From contig NZ_LGYH01000012.1 of the NCBI RefSeq assembly GCF_001308015.1, forward strand, positions 1 to 64,000: 64,000 nucleotides of DNA, read 5' to 3'. A model generated the notes under the pieces. It searched no databases and had not been told where the DNA came from. It was given only the letters and a program-made list of their open reading frames with translations. Shown here piece after piece: positions 1-8,489 of the stretch. The translations under genes and the position numbers were made by a program. How positions within the stretch are numbered: position 1 is the stretch's first letter; the number at the start of each line of letters is the position of its first letter. Origin of the DNA: Neisseria sp. 83E34. Its GTDB lineage: Bacteria > Pseudomonadota > Gammaproteobacteria > Burkholderiales > Neisseriaceae.

Positions 1-10
1 TAATCTGTAT

Positions 11-22
11 TGTTAAAGAGCG
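11..22 (-). promoter_or_regulatory. boxA-like antitermination site
   Basis: The minus strand reads CGCTCTTTAACA, matching the rRNA boxA consensus TGCTCTTTAACA at 11 of 12 positions. BoxA binds NusB/NusE and is characteristic of rrn leaders. It lies downstream of the promoter at 94-122, which fits a 16S rRNA gene beginning beyond the left edge. Confidence 0.65.
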
Positions 23-93
23 CGAACCAATCAAAACAGCTTGTGCTATAATAACCAGTTCGTGAATCACTGCAGCAGCAGCGAAGAAACCGA

Positions 94-122
94 ACTATAC
101 CCAACAACCCAACCAGCGTCAA
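94..122 (-). promoter_or_regulatory. Strong minus-strand promoter, probably for an rRNA operon
   Basis: Read on the minus strand there is a -35 TTGACG (plus positions 117-122), a 17-bp spacer and a -10 TATAGT (94-99). It points out of the left edge, away from all genes in the window, and is followed about 70 bases later by a boxA-like site. The hexamers and spacing are seen; the assignment to an rRNA operon is inference from boxA. Confidence 0.65.
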
Positions 123-185
123 CACCCAAAACAACTCAAATATACCCAACAAACACTAAACAAATGTTTTATATGAGAATTTAGT

Positions 186-1007
186 TTACAGCCTATTTAT
201 TAATATAACCTCTAAAACAAATTTACTCCCCACATATGCCAGCATCAGGCTAATAAATCCCAACACTGTCCAAATAGCCGCATTTTTCCCCCTCCATGCC
301 ATCATACTTCTTTTTAAAAGCAAAGTACCGTAAATAAACCAAGAAAAAATGCCGAATATTGACTTATGAGTAAATTCAAATGGGCGACCAAATACTTCTT
401 CTGCAAAAAATGTGCCACTGACCACCGAAATGCTCAACAAAATAAACCCCACCCACATACCTTGGAACATTAACTTTTCCAAACTAAGCAAAGGTGGCAA
501 GAATGACACTAACGACGAGAATTTACGTTGATGTAAATCCCGACTTAACCACAAAATCAGAACTGCTAACAACGTGATGATAGCAAACATACTATATGCT
601 ATTAACGATGCACCTATATGCGCCATAAAAGGAATATTTTCAATAGAATACCCTGTATATTTGCCAGGAAACACGGCTGCAAACAATAAAGAAATAGTTG
701 CAATTGGGTAAAGAAGCAGCTGAAGCCCTCTTAAATTGTAAAAAAAACTGCCCGCAAAATACATAACCAGCATCAACCAGACAATCAGGCTTAAAGCATA
801 GCCAAAGCCCATAACCAAAACCCTATCAACTAATATCGGCAACAGCACTATCGCCCCATGCACAAGTGTCGCAGGTGCCAGAATGCTTAATTCTATTTTT
901 AAAGGATAAGTGTCACCGTTGCCATTTTTGTAATACCGCCAAACAAAAACAGCTAATGCGGTATAAATCACCATAAGTAAAATCATTAAAACCGGCATAG
1001 CAAACAT
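186..1007 (-). CDS. ypjD: CcsA/YpjD-family inner membrane protein
   Basis: A 273-residue, very hydrophobic protein with about eight predicted membrane segments, starting MFAMPVLMILLMVIYTALAV. It resembles the YpjD branch of the cytochrome c assembly (CcsA/HemX) family, of similar length. The WGxxWxWD heme-handling motif of CcsA/CcmC is not visible, so heme delivery should not be assumed. It is divergent from ffh, the usual partner of ypjD in proteobacteria, which supports the name. A role in membrane protein quality control or heme handling is only family-level inference. Confidence 0.8.
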   Translation of the reverse strand: MFAMPVLMILLMVIYTALAVFVWRYYKNGNGDTYPLKIELSILAPATLVHGAIVLLPILVDRVLVMGFGYALSLIVWLMLVMYFAGSFFYNLRGLQLLLYPIATISLLFAAVFPGKYTGYSIENIPFMAHIGASLIAYSMFAIITLLAVLILWLSRDLHQRKFSSLVSFLPPLLSLEKLMFQGMWVGFILLSISVVSGTFFAEEVFGRPFEFTHKSIFGIFSWFIYGTLLLKRSMMAWRGKNAAIWTVLGFISLMLAYVGSKFVLEVILINRL

Positions 1008-1126
1008 CCCTGGTTACGCATATTCAGAATAGCGTATGTGGTGTAAAATACGACGATTTTACCAAATATCCGCATACTGTGTTGTGTTTACACAGCCTGT
1101 ATGTTTGTCGTTATCAAGGATTTAGA

Positions 1127-2491
1127 ATGTTAGATAATTTAACCAACCGCTTCTATTCGGTATTCCGAAATATTCGCGGCCAAGCACATTTGGATGAAGA
1201 AAATATCAAACCGGCTCTGCGCGAAGTGCGTTTGGCGATGCTGGAAGCCGATGTTGCGTTGCCTGTTGTAAAAGATTTTGTTGCAAATATCAAAGACAAA
1301 GCTATCGGCAAGGAAATCAGTGAAAACCTAACGGCAGAACAAGCTTTTATCAGCATTGTCAATCAAGCGCTGATAGAGTTGATGGGTAAAGAAAACAGCG
1401 CTTTAAATCTCGCAGCTACTCCTCCCGCGGTGGTATTGATGGCAGGCTTGCAAGGCGCGGGTAAAACCACCACGGTAGGTAAACTCTCCCGCCTGTTGAA
1501 ACAGCAAGACAAGAAAAAGAAAATTTTAGTAGTTTCTGCGGACGTGTACCGCCCTGCTGCCATTGAACAGCTCAAGCTTTTGGCAGAACAGGTAGGCGTG
1601 GATTTTTTCCCCTCAGATACAAGCCAAAAGCCGGTTGAAATTGCCCAAAAGGCACTTGAACATGCCAAACGCAACTTCTATGATGTTTTAATGGTCGATA
1701 CCGCAGGCCGCTTGGCTATTGATGAAGAGATGATGGACGAAATCAAAGCACTCCATGCTGCGGTTAAGCCTATCGAAACCTTATTTGTTGTTGATGCCAT
1801 GCTGGGTCAAGATGCGGTTAATACGGCGCAAGCCTTTAATGAAGCGCTGCCGCTGACCGGCGTTATCCTAACTAAAATGGATGGCGATTCACGTGGTGGT
1901 GCGGCCTTATCAGTACGCCAAATAACCGGCAAACCGATTAAATTCATCGGTGTCGGTGAGAAAATCGACGGTTTGGAGGCTTTTCACCCCGACCGCATCG
2001 CCAGCCGTATTTTAGGCATGGGCGACGTTTTGACCTTGGTGGAAGATGTTCAAAAAGGTATTGATGAAGAAATTGCTGCTGAAATGGCTGCCAAGCTGCG
2101 CAAAGGCAGGGGCTTTGATTTGAATGATTTTAAAGCCCAAATCCAACAAATGCGTAAAATGGGCGGCTTGGAAAACATTATGTCAAAGATGCCCGGGGAA
2201 TTAGGTCAGATTTCCAAACAAATCCCCGAAGGGACTGCTGAAAAAGCCATGGGGCATGTTGAAGCCATTATCAACTCGATGACACCAAAAGAGCGCGCTA
2301 ACCCAGCCTTAATCAAAGCCAGCCGCAAGCGCCGCATCGCAGCAGGCTCAGGCACGACTGTGCAGGAAGTGAACAAAATGCTCAATCAATTTGAGCAGTC
2401 GCAAAAAATGATGAAAATGTTTAGTGGCAAAGGCATGTCTAAACTGATGAATCTGGCCAAAGGTATGAAAGGCAAATTCCCTGGCTTCTGA
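1127..2491 (+). CDS. ffh: Signal recognition particle protein Ffh
   Basis: The GTPase that, with 4.5S RNA, binds signal sequences on ribosomes and targets inner membrane proteins to FtsY. The 454 residues comprise the N domain, then the NG GTPase with P-loop GLQGAGKTTTVGK (about 107-119), DTAGRL, TKMDGDSRGG, and a methionine-rich M domain with the RNA-binding stretch ASRKRRIAAGSG near the C-terminus. I chose the ATG at 1127 (MLDNLTNRF): the family begins there and AAGGA sits at 1116-1120. An in-frame ATG at 1079 would add 16 unconserved residues. Confidence 0.96.
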   Translation: MLDNLTNRFYSVFRNIRGQAHLDEENIKPALREVRLAMLEADVALPVVKDFVANIKDKAIGKEISENLTAEQAFISIVNQALIELMGKENSALNLAATPPAVVLMAGLQGAGKTTTVGKLSRLLKQQDKKKKILVVSADVYRPAAIEQLKLLAEQVGVDFFPSDTSQKPVEIAQKALEHAKRNFYDVLMVDTAGRLAIDEEMMDEIKALHAAVKPIETLFVVDAMLGQDAVNTAQAFNEALPLTGVILTKMDGDSRGGAALSVRQITGKPIKFIGVGEKIDGLEAFHPDRIASRILGMGDVLTLVEDVQKGIDEEIAAEMAAKLRKGRGFDLNDFKAQIQQMRKMGGLENIMSKMPGELGQISKQIPEGTAEKAMGHVEAIINSMTPKERANPALIKASRKRRIAAGSGTTVQEVNKMLNQFEQSQKMMKMFSGKGMSKLMNLAKGMKGKFPGF

Positions 2492-2497
2492 CTTTCG

Positions 2498-2533
2498 GAT
2501 GCCTGTCTGAAAGAAAGTTTTCAGACAGGCATC
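2498..2533. terminator. DUS inverted-pair hairpin after ffh
   Basis: Two uptake sequences face each other as GATGCCTGTCTGAAA and its complement with a 5-base loop. This is a strong hairpin directly after the ffh stop and is probably a transcription terminator. Confidence 0.75.
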
Positions 2534-2576
2534 TTCATATTTCCCATCAAACCGACCTAATCAATAGGATTCCATT

Positions 2577-3587
2577 ATGTCCCGCTTCCGCACAGAACCA
2601 GCAGTTGCATTTTCCGAACAAAACCGCACTGCCGTTTTACTACTCAACCTCGGCACACCTGAAGCGCCTACGGCCGAAGCCGTTCGCCCCTATCTGCGTG
2701 AGTTTTTATCTGATGAACGCGTGGTGGAGCTACCCAAAGTATTGTGGCAACCTATTCTGCACGGCGCGGTGTTAACCTTACGCCCTAAAAAAAGTGCGCA
2801 CGGCTACGAAAAAGTCTGGTTTCCCGAAGGCTCTCCGTTAGCCATTTATACGGAGCAGCAAGCTGCCGGATTGGCTGAGCAGCTTCCTGACGTGATCGTT
2901 CGCCATGCCATGACTTATGGCAAACCTTCCATATCCGATACAATCGACGAATTAAAAGCACAAGGAGTATCCCAGCTTCTCGTGATCCCGCTTTACCCTC
3001 AATACGCTGCCTCCAGCGCCGGTGCCGCATTGGATAAAGTTTTATCCACTCTGTTTTACCAACGCAACATGATGAGCCTGCGTACAGTTAGCCGTTTTTA
3101 TGATGACGAACACTATATCAATGCCTTATCGAAGCAAATCCAAGCCTACTGGGCGCAGCACGGGCGCGGTGACAAAATCATGTTCAGTTTTCACGGTGTA
3201 CCCCAGGCCAATTGTGACCAAGGAGACCCTTATTTATTCGAATGCAGTAAAACGGTACACCTGCTTGCTGAAAAGCTGGATTTAAAACAACAAGATTACA
3301 TCATGGCCTTTCAAAGCCGCTTCGGAAAAGCCAAATGGATAGAACCGAGCACACAAGATCTATTGGAGATCCTGCCAAAGCAAGGTGTCAGCAAACTTGA
3401 TGTGGTCTGCCCCGGATTTATATCAGATTGTTTGGAAACCATGGAAGAAATCGCGATTGCAGGGCGCGAAGCATTTCATGCCGCGGGCGGTACGCAATTT
3501 AACTATATTCCCTGCCTCAATGCCAATCCGGCTTGGATTGATGCTCTTGGCAAGTTGGCCAAGCAGCATCTGCAAGGCTGGATATAA
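2577..3587 (+). CDS. hemH: Ferrochelatase
   Basis: Inserts ferrous iron into protoporphyrin IX, the last step of protoheme synthesis. It has 336 residues, close to the usual proteobacterial length. The N-terminal stretch AVLLLNLGTPEAPT, the SFHGVP motif containing the catalytic histidine (about residue 204), and VVCPGFISDCLETMEEI with the conserved glutamates near the C-terminus are all visible. The ATG at 2577 follows AATAGGA with good spacing. It is bounded on both sides by DUS hairpins, so it is probably transcribed alone. Confidence 0.95.
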   Translation: MSRFRTEPAVAFSEQNRTAVLLLNLGTPEAPTAEAVRPYLREFLSDERVVELPKVLWQPILHGAVLTLRPKKSAHGYEKVWFPEGSPLAIYTEQQAAGLAEQLPDVIVRHAMTYGKPSISDTIDELKAQGVSQLLVIPLYPQYAASSAGAALDKVLSTLFYQRNMMSLRTVSRFYDDEHYINALSKQIQAYWAQHGRGDKIMFSFHGVPQANCDQGDPYLFECSKTVHLLAEKLDLKQQDYIMAFQSRFGKAKWIEPSTQDLLEILPKQGVSKLDVVCPGFISDCLETMEEIAIAGREAFHAAGGTQFNYIPCLNANPAWIDALGKLAKQHLQGWI

Positions 3588-3602
3588 ATCCGAACCAACA
3601 AA

Positions 3603-3635
3603 CAATGCCTGTCTGAAAATTTCAGACAGGCATTG
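3603..3635. terminator. DUS inverted-pair hairpin after hemH
   Basis: CAATGCCTGTCTGAAAA and its complement with almost no loop, 15 bases after the hemH stop. It lies between the converging hemH and pepN genes and can serve both. Confidence 0.75.
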
Positions 3636-3719
3636 TTTATGTATCGCCATGAAATCCAATCATTACTACAAATTGCAAAACCAAGCCTTATAATGATTAG
3701 GTTTCACAGCAATACCACT

Positions 3720-6341
3720 TTAAGACAAAATCTTGCCCACAATCTCGGCCACATCTTTCGACAAGCCTTCTTTTGCCGCAATATTTTGCAACTGCAGTTC
3801 CATCAATGCGCGGCGCTTTGGCCCCAAGCGTTTGCAAATATTGAATGCCTGCACCAATCTCGCTGCCACTTGCGGGTTAAACGTATCAATCTGCATCACT
3901 TTTTCTGCTAAAAATTCATAGCCGCTGCCATTTTCCGCATGGAAATGCGGTACATTGCGGCTAAACGCACCAAGCAATGAACGGGCTTTATTCGGGTTTT
4001 CCAAACTGAATTTCGGGTGCTGCAAAGCGGTTTGCACTTTAGCCAAAGTGTCGCTGCGGCGGCTCGAAGCGGTAAGCATAAAATATTTATCCATTACCAG
4101 CGCTTCTTCGCTGAATTTTTCAGCAAACCGTTCCAACAAAACATTGCGTTTTTCGTCTTCCACATGATTGATCGCACTTAAAACACCCCACTCATGCGTC
4201 ATGTTTTTCGCCATTACATCATAATTTGCCGCAACTTCGATAATGCGTTTCGGATTGGCTCTCAATAAAAACGCACGGCAAGCATTGCGTAGTGTCCGCC
4301 GGCCGGCCTGTTGCGGCTCATATTCATAAGGCTGTGCCAAACCGCTGCTTTCTTCCCGATTTTTAGTCAGTTCGTTTTGTGCCAACCATTCTACTTCACA
4401 CGATTTGGCAATATTGTCCAACAATGCCTCCCGGGCTTGGTGTACGCGTAAGGGTTCGATATTTTCACCGTCTGCCCACAACTCGGCTTCCGCCGGAATC
4501 TGCAATAACACGGCTTTAAATGCCGGATCAATATCCGATTGCAATACCGTTTTCACTGCATCAATCAAAGCATCATGCTGCGGCAAAGGTTTTCCTGCAG
4601 CCAACGCTGCTTCATTTTCTACAATCGCACGCCGGTAAAGCGTTTGCCCTGCTTCCCAACGTGCAAACGAATCATTGTCATACGCCAAAAGCAGACTCAA
4701 TTCGGCATCGCTGTAAGGATAATTCAAATGCACCGGCGCGGAAAAACCGCGCAACAGCGAGGGCACAACTGGTTCCCGTACATCTTTCAATTCAAAAACC
4801 TGCTCTGCCTGCTCCAACACCAAAACAGCCTCTTCTACTTTTTTACCGTTATACTCAAACAGCACGACTTGACCTTGGTTATTAAGCAAGCCCACTTTCA
4901 CAGGCATCAGCATTGGCTGCTTCTCCGCCATATCCGGCGTAGACGGCACGGTTTGTTTGATTTTCAGGTTCAGCACGCCATTTTTCAGACAGGCATCCAC
5001 GTCCAGTACCGGCGTACCCGCCTGGCTATACCAAAGCGCAAACCGTTCAAGGTTAATGCCATTTGCGTCCGCCATTGCAGCACGGAAATCATCACAAGTT
5101 ACTGCCTGACCGTCATGCCGCTTAAAATAAAGCTTCATGCCTGTCTGAAAACCTTCTTCGCCCAACAGAGTATGATACATCCGCACCACTTCCGCGCCTT
5201 TTTCATACACAGTCATGGTGTAGAAATTATTCATTTCCACATAAGACGCAGGGCGTATCGGATGTGCCATCGGCCCCGCATCTTCCGGGAATTGATGTTG
5301 ACGCAGCAGGCTCACGTTTTCAATCCGGCGCACAGCGCGCCCTGCTCGGTCGGCAGAAAACTCCTGATCACGGAATACGGTTAAGCCTTCTTTAAGCGAA
5401 AGCTGAAACCAATCGCGGCAGGTAACGCGGTTACCCGTCCAATTATGGAAATATTCGTGTGCAATCACGCTTTCCACGCCATCAAAGTCCGCGTCGGTTG
5501 CCGTGCGGCTATCAGCCAATACGAATTTGGTGTTGAAAATATTTAAGCCTTTATTTTCCATGGCGCCCATATTGAAATCGCCTACGGCCACAATCATGTA
5601 AATATCCAAATCGTATTCCAAACCGAAGCGGGTTTCATCCCACTTCATAGCATGTTTCAACGACTCCACCGCAAAGCCGACTTTATCCGCATCTTCGGCA
5701 CGGGTATAAAATTCAATCGCCACTTCGCGCCCACTCATGGTAGTGAACGTGTCTTTGGTTAATGCTAAATCGCCGGCTACCAACGCAAAAAGGTAGCTCG
5801 GCTTATTAAACGGATCTTCCCATTTCACCCAATGACGGTTGTGTTCCAGTTTACCGCCGTCAATTTTGTTGCCGTTGGAAAGCATCACAGGAAAACGTGT
5901 TTGGTCGGCAATAATGGTAGTCGTGAATTTACTCATCACATCCGGACGGTCGGGATAAAACGTGATTTTTCGGAAACCTTCCGGTTCGCACTGTGTATAA
6001 AGGTTGCCACCCGAAGCATACAAGCCCATCAGGGATTTATTTTTATCGGGAAATACTTTGGTTTCAATTTCCAATGTAAACGGCTTGGTCGGCACGTTTT
6101 CTAAAGTTAGCCGCTCATCCGCCAGTGTATATTGCTCAACAGCCTGCCCATCCAACGACACGGAAATTAACTCGGCAGAACCATCCAGCACCAGCGGTGT
6201 TCCTGCATTTACGGGCTCAACGCTTAAACGTGATGTAACGCGTGTTTCCTCATCTAAAATATCGAAAGTTAAATCTGTTTGACGGATATGGTAATCCGGT
6301 GCTTGATAGTCTTTCAGATAATGAACGGTATTTTGCTGCAT
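3720..6341 (-). CDS. pepN: Aminopeptidase N (M1 metalloprotease)
   Basis: Cytoplasmic zinc aminopeptidase that removes N-terminal residues from peptides. The 873 residues carry the exopeptidase motif GAMEN and the zinc motif [11 protein letters not shown] followed by the distal glutamate ([13 protein letters not shown]), all in the N-terminal half, then the Ig-like and helical C-terminal domains of PepN. I chose the ATG at 6341 ([13 protein letters not shown]): it aligns with other PepN starts and AAGGA lies upstream. An in-frame ATG at 6368 adds nine residues. Two uptake sequences lie inside the gene (4984-4995 and 5138-5149), encoding DACLKN and GFQTGM. Confidence 0.95.
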   Translation of the reverse strand: MQQNTVHYLKDYQAPDYHIRQTDLTFDILDEETRVTSRLSVEPVNAGTPLVLDGSAELISVSLDGQAVEQYTLADERLTLENVPTKPFTLEIETKVFPDKNKSLMGLYASGGNLYTQCEPEGFRKITFYPDRPDVMSKFTTTIIADQTRFPVMLSNGNKIDGGKLEHNRHWVKWEDPFNKPSYLFALVAGDLALTKDTFTTMSGREVAIEFYTRAEDADKVGFAVESLKHAMKWDETRFGLEYDLDIYMIVAVGDFNMGAMENKGLNIFNTKFVLADSRTATDADFDGVESVIAHEYFHNWTGNRVTCRDWFQLSLKEGLTVFRDQEFSADRAGRAVRRIENVSLLRQHQFPEDAGPMAHPIRPASYVEMNNFYTMTVYEKGAEVVRMYHTLLGEEGFQTGMKLYFKRHDGQAVTCDDFRAAMADANGINLERFALWYSQAGTPVLDVDACLKNGVLNLKIKQTVPSTPDMAEKQPMLMPVKVGLLNNQGQVVLFEYNGKKVEEAVLVLEQAEQVFELKDVREPVVPSLLRGFSAPVHLNYPYSDAELSLLLAYDNDSFARWEAGQTLYRRAIVENEAALAAGKPLPQHDALIDAVKTVLQSDIDPAFKAVLLQIPAEAELWADGENIEPLRVHQAREALLDNIAKSCEVEWLAQNELTKNREESSGLAQPYEYEPQQAGRRTLRNACRAFLLRANPKRIIEVAANYDVMAKNMTHEWGVLSAINHVEDEKRNVLLERFAEKFSEEALVMDKYFMLTASSRRSDTLAKVQTALQHPKFSLENPNKARSLLGAFSRNVPHFHAENGSGYEFLAEKVMQIDTFNPQVAARLVQAFNICKRLGPKRRALMELQLQNIAAKEGLSKDVAEIVGKILS

Positions 6342-6383
6342 GCTTTTTCCTTGTAAATCTATCATCACGCTTAATTATACAGA

Positions 6384-6416
6384 ATGCCTGTCTGAAAAAC
6401 CTTTTCAGACAGGCAT
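6384..6416. terminator. DUS inverted-pair hairpin upstream of pepN
   Basis: ATGCCTGTCTGAAAA and its complement with a 3-base loop. It lies just upstream of pepN and beside the Correia-like element, so no gene obviously needs it as a terminator. Confidence 0.6.
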
Positions 6417-6436
6417 GGGTTTTATTTCGTGCAGTT

Positions 6437-6601
6437 TATAGTTATAGTCAATCAACACATTTTTGATACAAGGCAGCAAGCCGAAGACAATACAAGTTAG
6501 TACGGGGCTGATTTTGTCGCTGCTTCAGCAGCTTACAAAATCATTCTCTTTGAGCTAAGGCTCAGCAACGCCGTAGCAAAAGTTAGACTGACTAAACTAT
6601 A
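6437..6601. mobile_element. Correia-like miniature element, 165 bp
   Basis: The ends are imperfect inverted repeats: the left reads TATAGTTATAGTCAATC and the right is the complement of TATAGTTTAGTCAGTC. The interior resembles the neisserial Correia repeat enclosed element: ACAAGGCAGCAAGCCGAAGA, then AGTACGG, a small palindrome GCTGCTTCAGCAGC, TTCTCTTTGAGCTAAGGC, and CAACGCCGTA. There is no coding capacity. Two shorter relatives occur at 54072-54140 and 60456-60519. The family resemblance is from memory; the inverted ends are seen. Confidence 0.75.
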
Positions 6602-6645
6602 ATTGCTGCAACGCAGTTTTCATAACGACCATTCTCTTTAAATCC

Positions 6646-6681
6646 AAATGCCTGTCTGAAAAAATTTTCAGACAGGCATTT
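6646..6681. terminator. DUS inverted-pair hairpin after fabG
   Basis: AAATGCCTGTCTGAAAA and its complement with a very short loop, four bases after the fabG stop on the minus strand. Likely terminator of the fab cluster. Confidence 0.75.
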
Positions 6682-6684
6682 CAA

Positions 6685-7431
6685 TTAAGGCATTAACATA
6701 CCGCCGTTTACATGAATGGTTTGACCGGTAATATATTTAGCCTGATCGCTGGCTAAAAACAACACAGCATTAGCAATATCCTGTGCCTCACCAAATTTAC
6801 CCAACGAAGTTTGTGCTTCAAACATCTTACGGGTCTCTTCCGGCAAAGCGCGGGTCATGTCGGTATCGATAAAGCCCGGCGCTACGCAGTTTACGGTAAT
6901 GCCACGGCTGCCCACTTCGCGCGCCATCGATTTAGAAAAACCGATTAAGCCGGCTTTAGCAGCCGCATAGTTGGCCTGCCCCGCGTTACCCATTGCGCCC
7001 ACTACAGAAGTGATATTGATCACACGGCCACTGCGCTGTTTCATCATGCCTCGTAACACAGCTTTGGAAGCACGGAACACAGATTTCAGATTCACCTGCA
7101 TAATCTCATCCCACTCTTCTTCTTTCATACGCATCAATAAGTTATCGCGTGTAATACCGGCATTGTTTACCAAAATATCCAATTTGCCGAATCCTTTTTC
7201 AATCTCGGCAATCAGATTTTCGATACTGCCTTCTTCCGCCGCATTCAATGCGCGGCCTTGTCCGCCCCATTGCGCCAAACGCTCTCCGATAGCCTTGGCA
7301 CCACTCTCGCTCGTAGCCGTACCGATAACCGTGGCACCTGCTTGCGCCAAAGTATCTGCAATCGCCGCGCCAATACCACGCGATGCGCCGGTTACCAGAG
7401 CAATACGGCCGGATAAATCTTGAGTTGTCAT
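6685..7431 (-). CDS. fabG: 3-oxoacyl-[acyl-carrier-protein] reductase
   Basis: NADPH-dependent reduction of 3-ketoacyl-ACP in fatty acid elongation. This is a short-chain dehydrogenase of 248 residues with the cofactor motif TGASRGIG (14-21), the NNAG motif (89-92) and the catalytic triad Ser142, Tyr155 and Lys159 in the YAAAK context. The start follows AGGAAG at good spacing. It is last in a minus-strand run fabH, CSD/DUF1294 gene, fabD, fabG. A DUS hairpin between fabD and fabG may uncouple it partly. Confidence 0.95.
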   Translation of the reverse strand: MTTQDLSGRIALVTGASRGIGAAIADTLAQAGATVIGTATSESGAKAIGERLAQWGGQGRALNAAEEGSIENLIAEIEKGFGKLDILVNNAGITRDNLLMRMKEEEWDEIMQVNLKSVFRASKAVLRGMMKQRSGRVINITSVVGAMGNAGQANYAAAKAGLIGFSKSMAREVGSRGITVNCVAPGFIDTDMTRALPEETRKMFEAQTSLGKFGEAQDIANAVLFLASDQAKYITGQTIHVNGGMLMP

Positions 7432-7494
7432 AATTGGCTTCCTGTTTATTTCAGTTGGAAAAATTCAAAATCTTTGGTATCTGGAATTTCAATG

Positions 7495-7534
7495 TTTTCA
7501 GACAGGCATAGTGTTTATTATGCCTGTCTGAAAA
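7495..7534. terminator. DUS inverted-pair hairpin between fabD and fabG
   Basis: TTTTCAGACAGGCATA and its complement with an 8-base loop, in the 120-bp gap between fabD and fabG. The pair is in the opposite arrangement to most in the window (TTTTCAGA first), but still folds as a hairpin and may attenuate read-through into fabG. Confidence 0.6.
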
Positions 7535-7552
7535 CTATAATCTCTGTTTGAA

Positions 7553-8479
7553 TTAGTGCGCTTCGATAAACGCCGCTACTTGTTCGGCATTTGTCAGCGC
7601 CGAGCAGACGGCCGCTTTGTTAATGCGTTTTGCCAATCCTGCCAACACTTTTCCCGGGCCGCATTCGGCAGATTCCGTAACACCTTCTTCTACCAAAGCA
7701 TTCACTGTTTCAGTCCAACGCACGGGGCTGTAAAGCTGGCGCACAAGGGCATCTTTGATTTTTTCGCCATCACCGTACGAAGCAACATCAACATTGTGAA
7801 TCACGCGGATTTTCGGTTCTCGGATTGACACTTCTTTCAAAGCCTCGGCTAATTTCTCAGCGGCAGGTTTCATTAAGCTGCAATGCGAAGGCACAGACAC
7901 AGGCAAAGGCAACACACGTTTCGCACAGGCCTCTTTCGCCAGCGCCATTGCGCGCTCTACTGCTGCTGCATTACCGGCAATCACAACCTGACCGGGAGAA
8001 TTGAAGTTTACCGCTTCCACAACTTCACCTTGCGCGACTTCTGCACAAATAGCTTTAACTTGTTCATCTTCCAGCCCCAAAACCGCGGCCATTGCTCCCA
8101 CGCCCTGAGGCACGGCATTCTGCATCAGCTCCGCACGTAAGCGCACGAGTTTTACGGCATCGGTGAAGTCCAAAGAACCCGCAACAACGAGAGCCGTATA
8201 TTCGCCCAAACTGTGCCCCGCCACTACGTCAGGCTCTTTACCGCCGGCTTCCAGATAAGCACGATAAGTTGCCACACCGGCTGCCAACATTAAAGGCTGT
8301 GTATTCACAGTTTGACCGATAATCTCGGCATCTTCACCATTTATCATTGCCCACAAATCTTGGCCTAACACATTGGAAGCTTCGTCAAACGTTGCCTTTA
8401 CCACAGCCAGGCCTTCGAAGCCGTTCATCATATTCAGGCTTTGCGAGCCTTGACCGGGGAAGAAAAATGCAAAAGACAT
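7553..8479 (-). CDS. fabD: Malonyl-CoA:ACP transacylase
   Basis: Transfers malonyl from CoA to acyl carrier protein, supplying the extender for fatty acid synthesis. The 308 residues show the N-terminal FPGQGSQ motif, the nucleophile Ser90 in GHSLGEY, the conserved arginine in LVRLRAELMQ, and the catalytic histidine in the PSHCSLM segment near residue 199. The ATG follows AAGGAA. It lies 10 bases after the cold-shock/DUF1294 gene and 121 bases before fabG on the same strand. Confidence 0.95.
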   Translation of the reverse strand: MSFAFFFPGQGSQSLNMMNGFEGLAVVKATFDEASNVLGQDLWAMINGEDAEIIGQTVNTQPLMLAAGVATYRAYLEAGGKEPDVVAGHSLGEYTALVVAGSLDFTDAVKLVRLRAELMQNAVPQGVGAMAAVLGLEDEQVKAICAEVAQGEVVEAVNFNSPGQVVIAGNAAAVERAMALAKEACAKRVLPLPVSVPSHCSLMKPAAEKLAEALKEVSIREPKIRVIHNVDVASYGDGEKIKDALVRQLYSPVRWTETVNALVEEGVTESAECGPGKVLAGLAKRINKAAVCSALTNAEQVAAFIEAH

Positions 8480-8489
8480 ATCATTCCTT

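Noticed and set aside
4539-5384. A 281-codon plus-strand frame opposite pepN
   Set aside because: Antisense shadow of an M1 aminopeptidase with intact zinc and GAMEN motifs.
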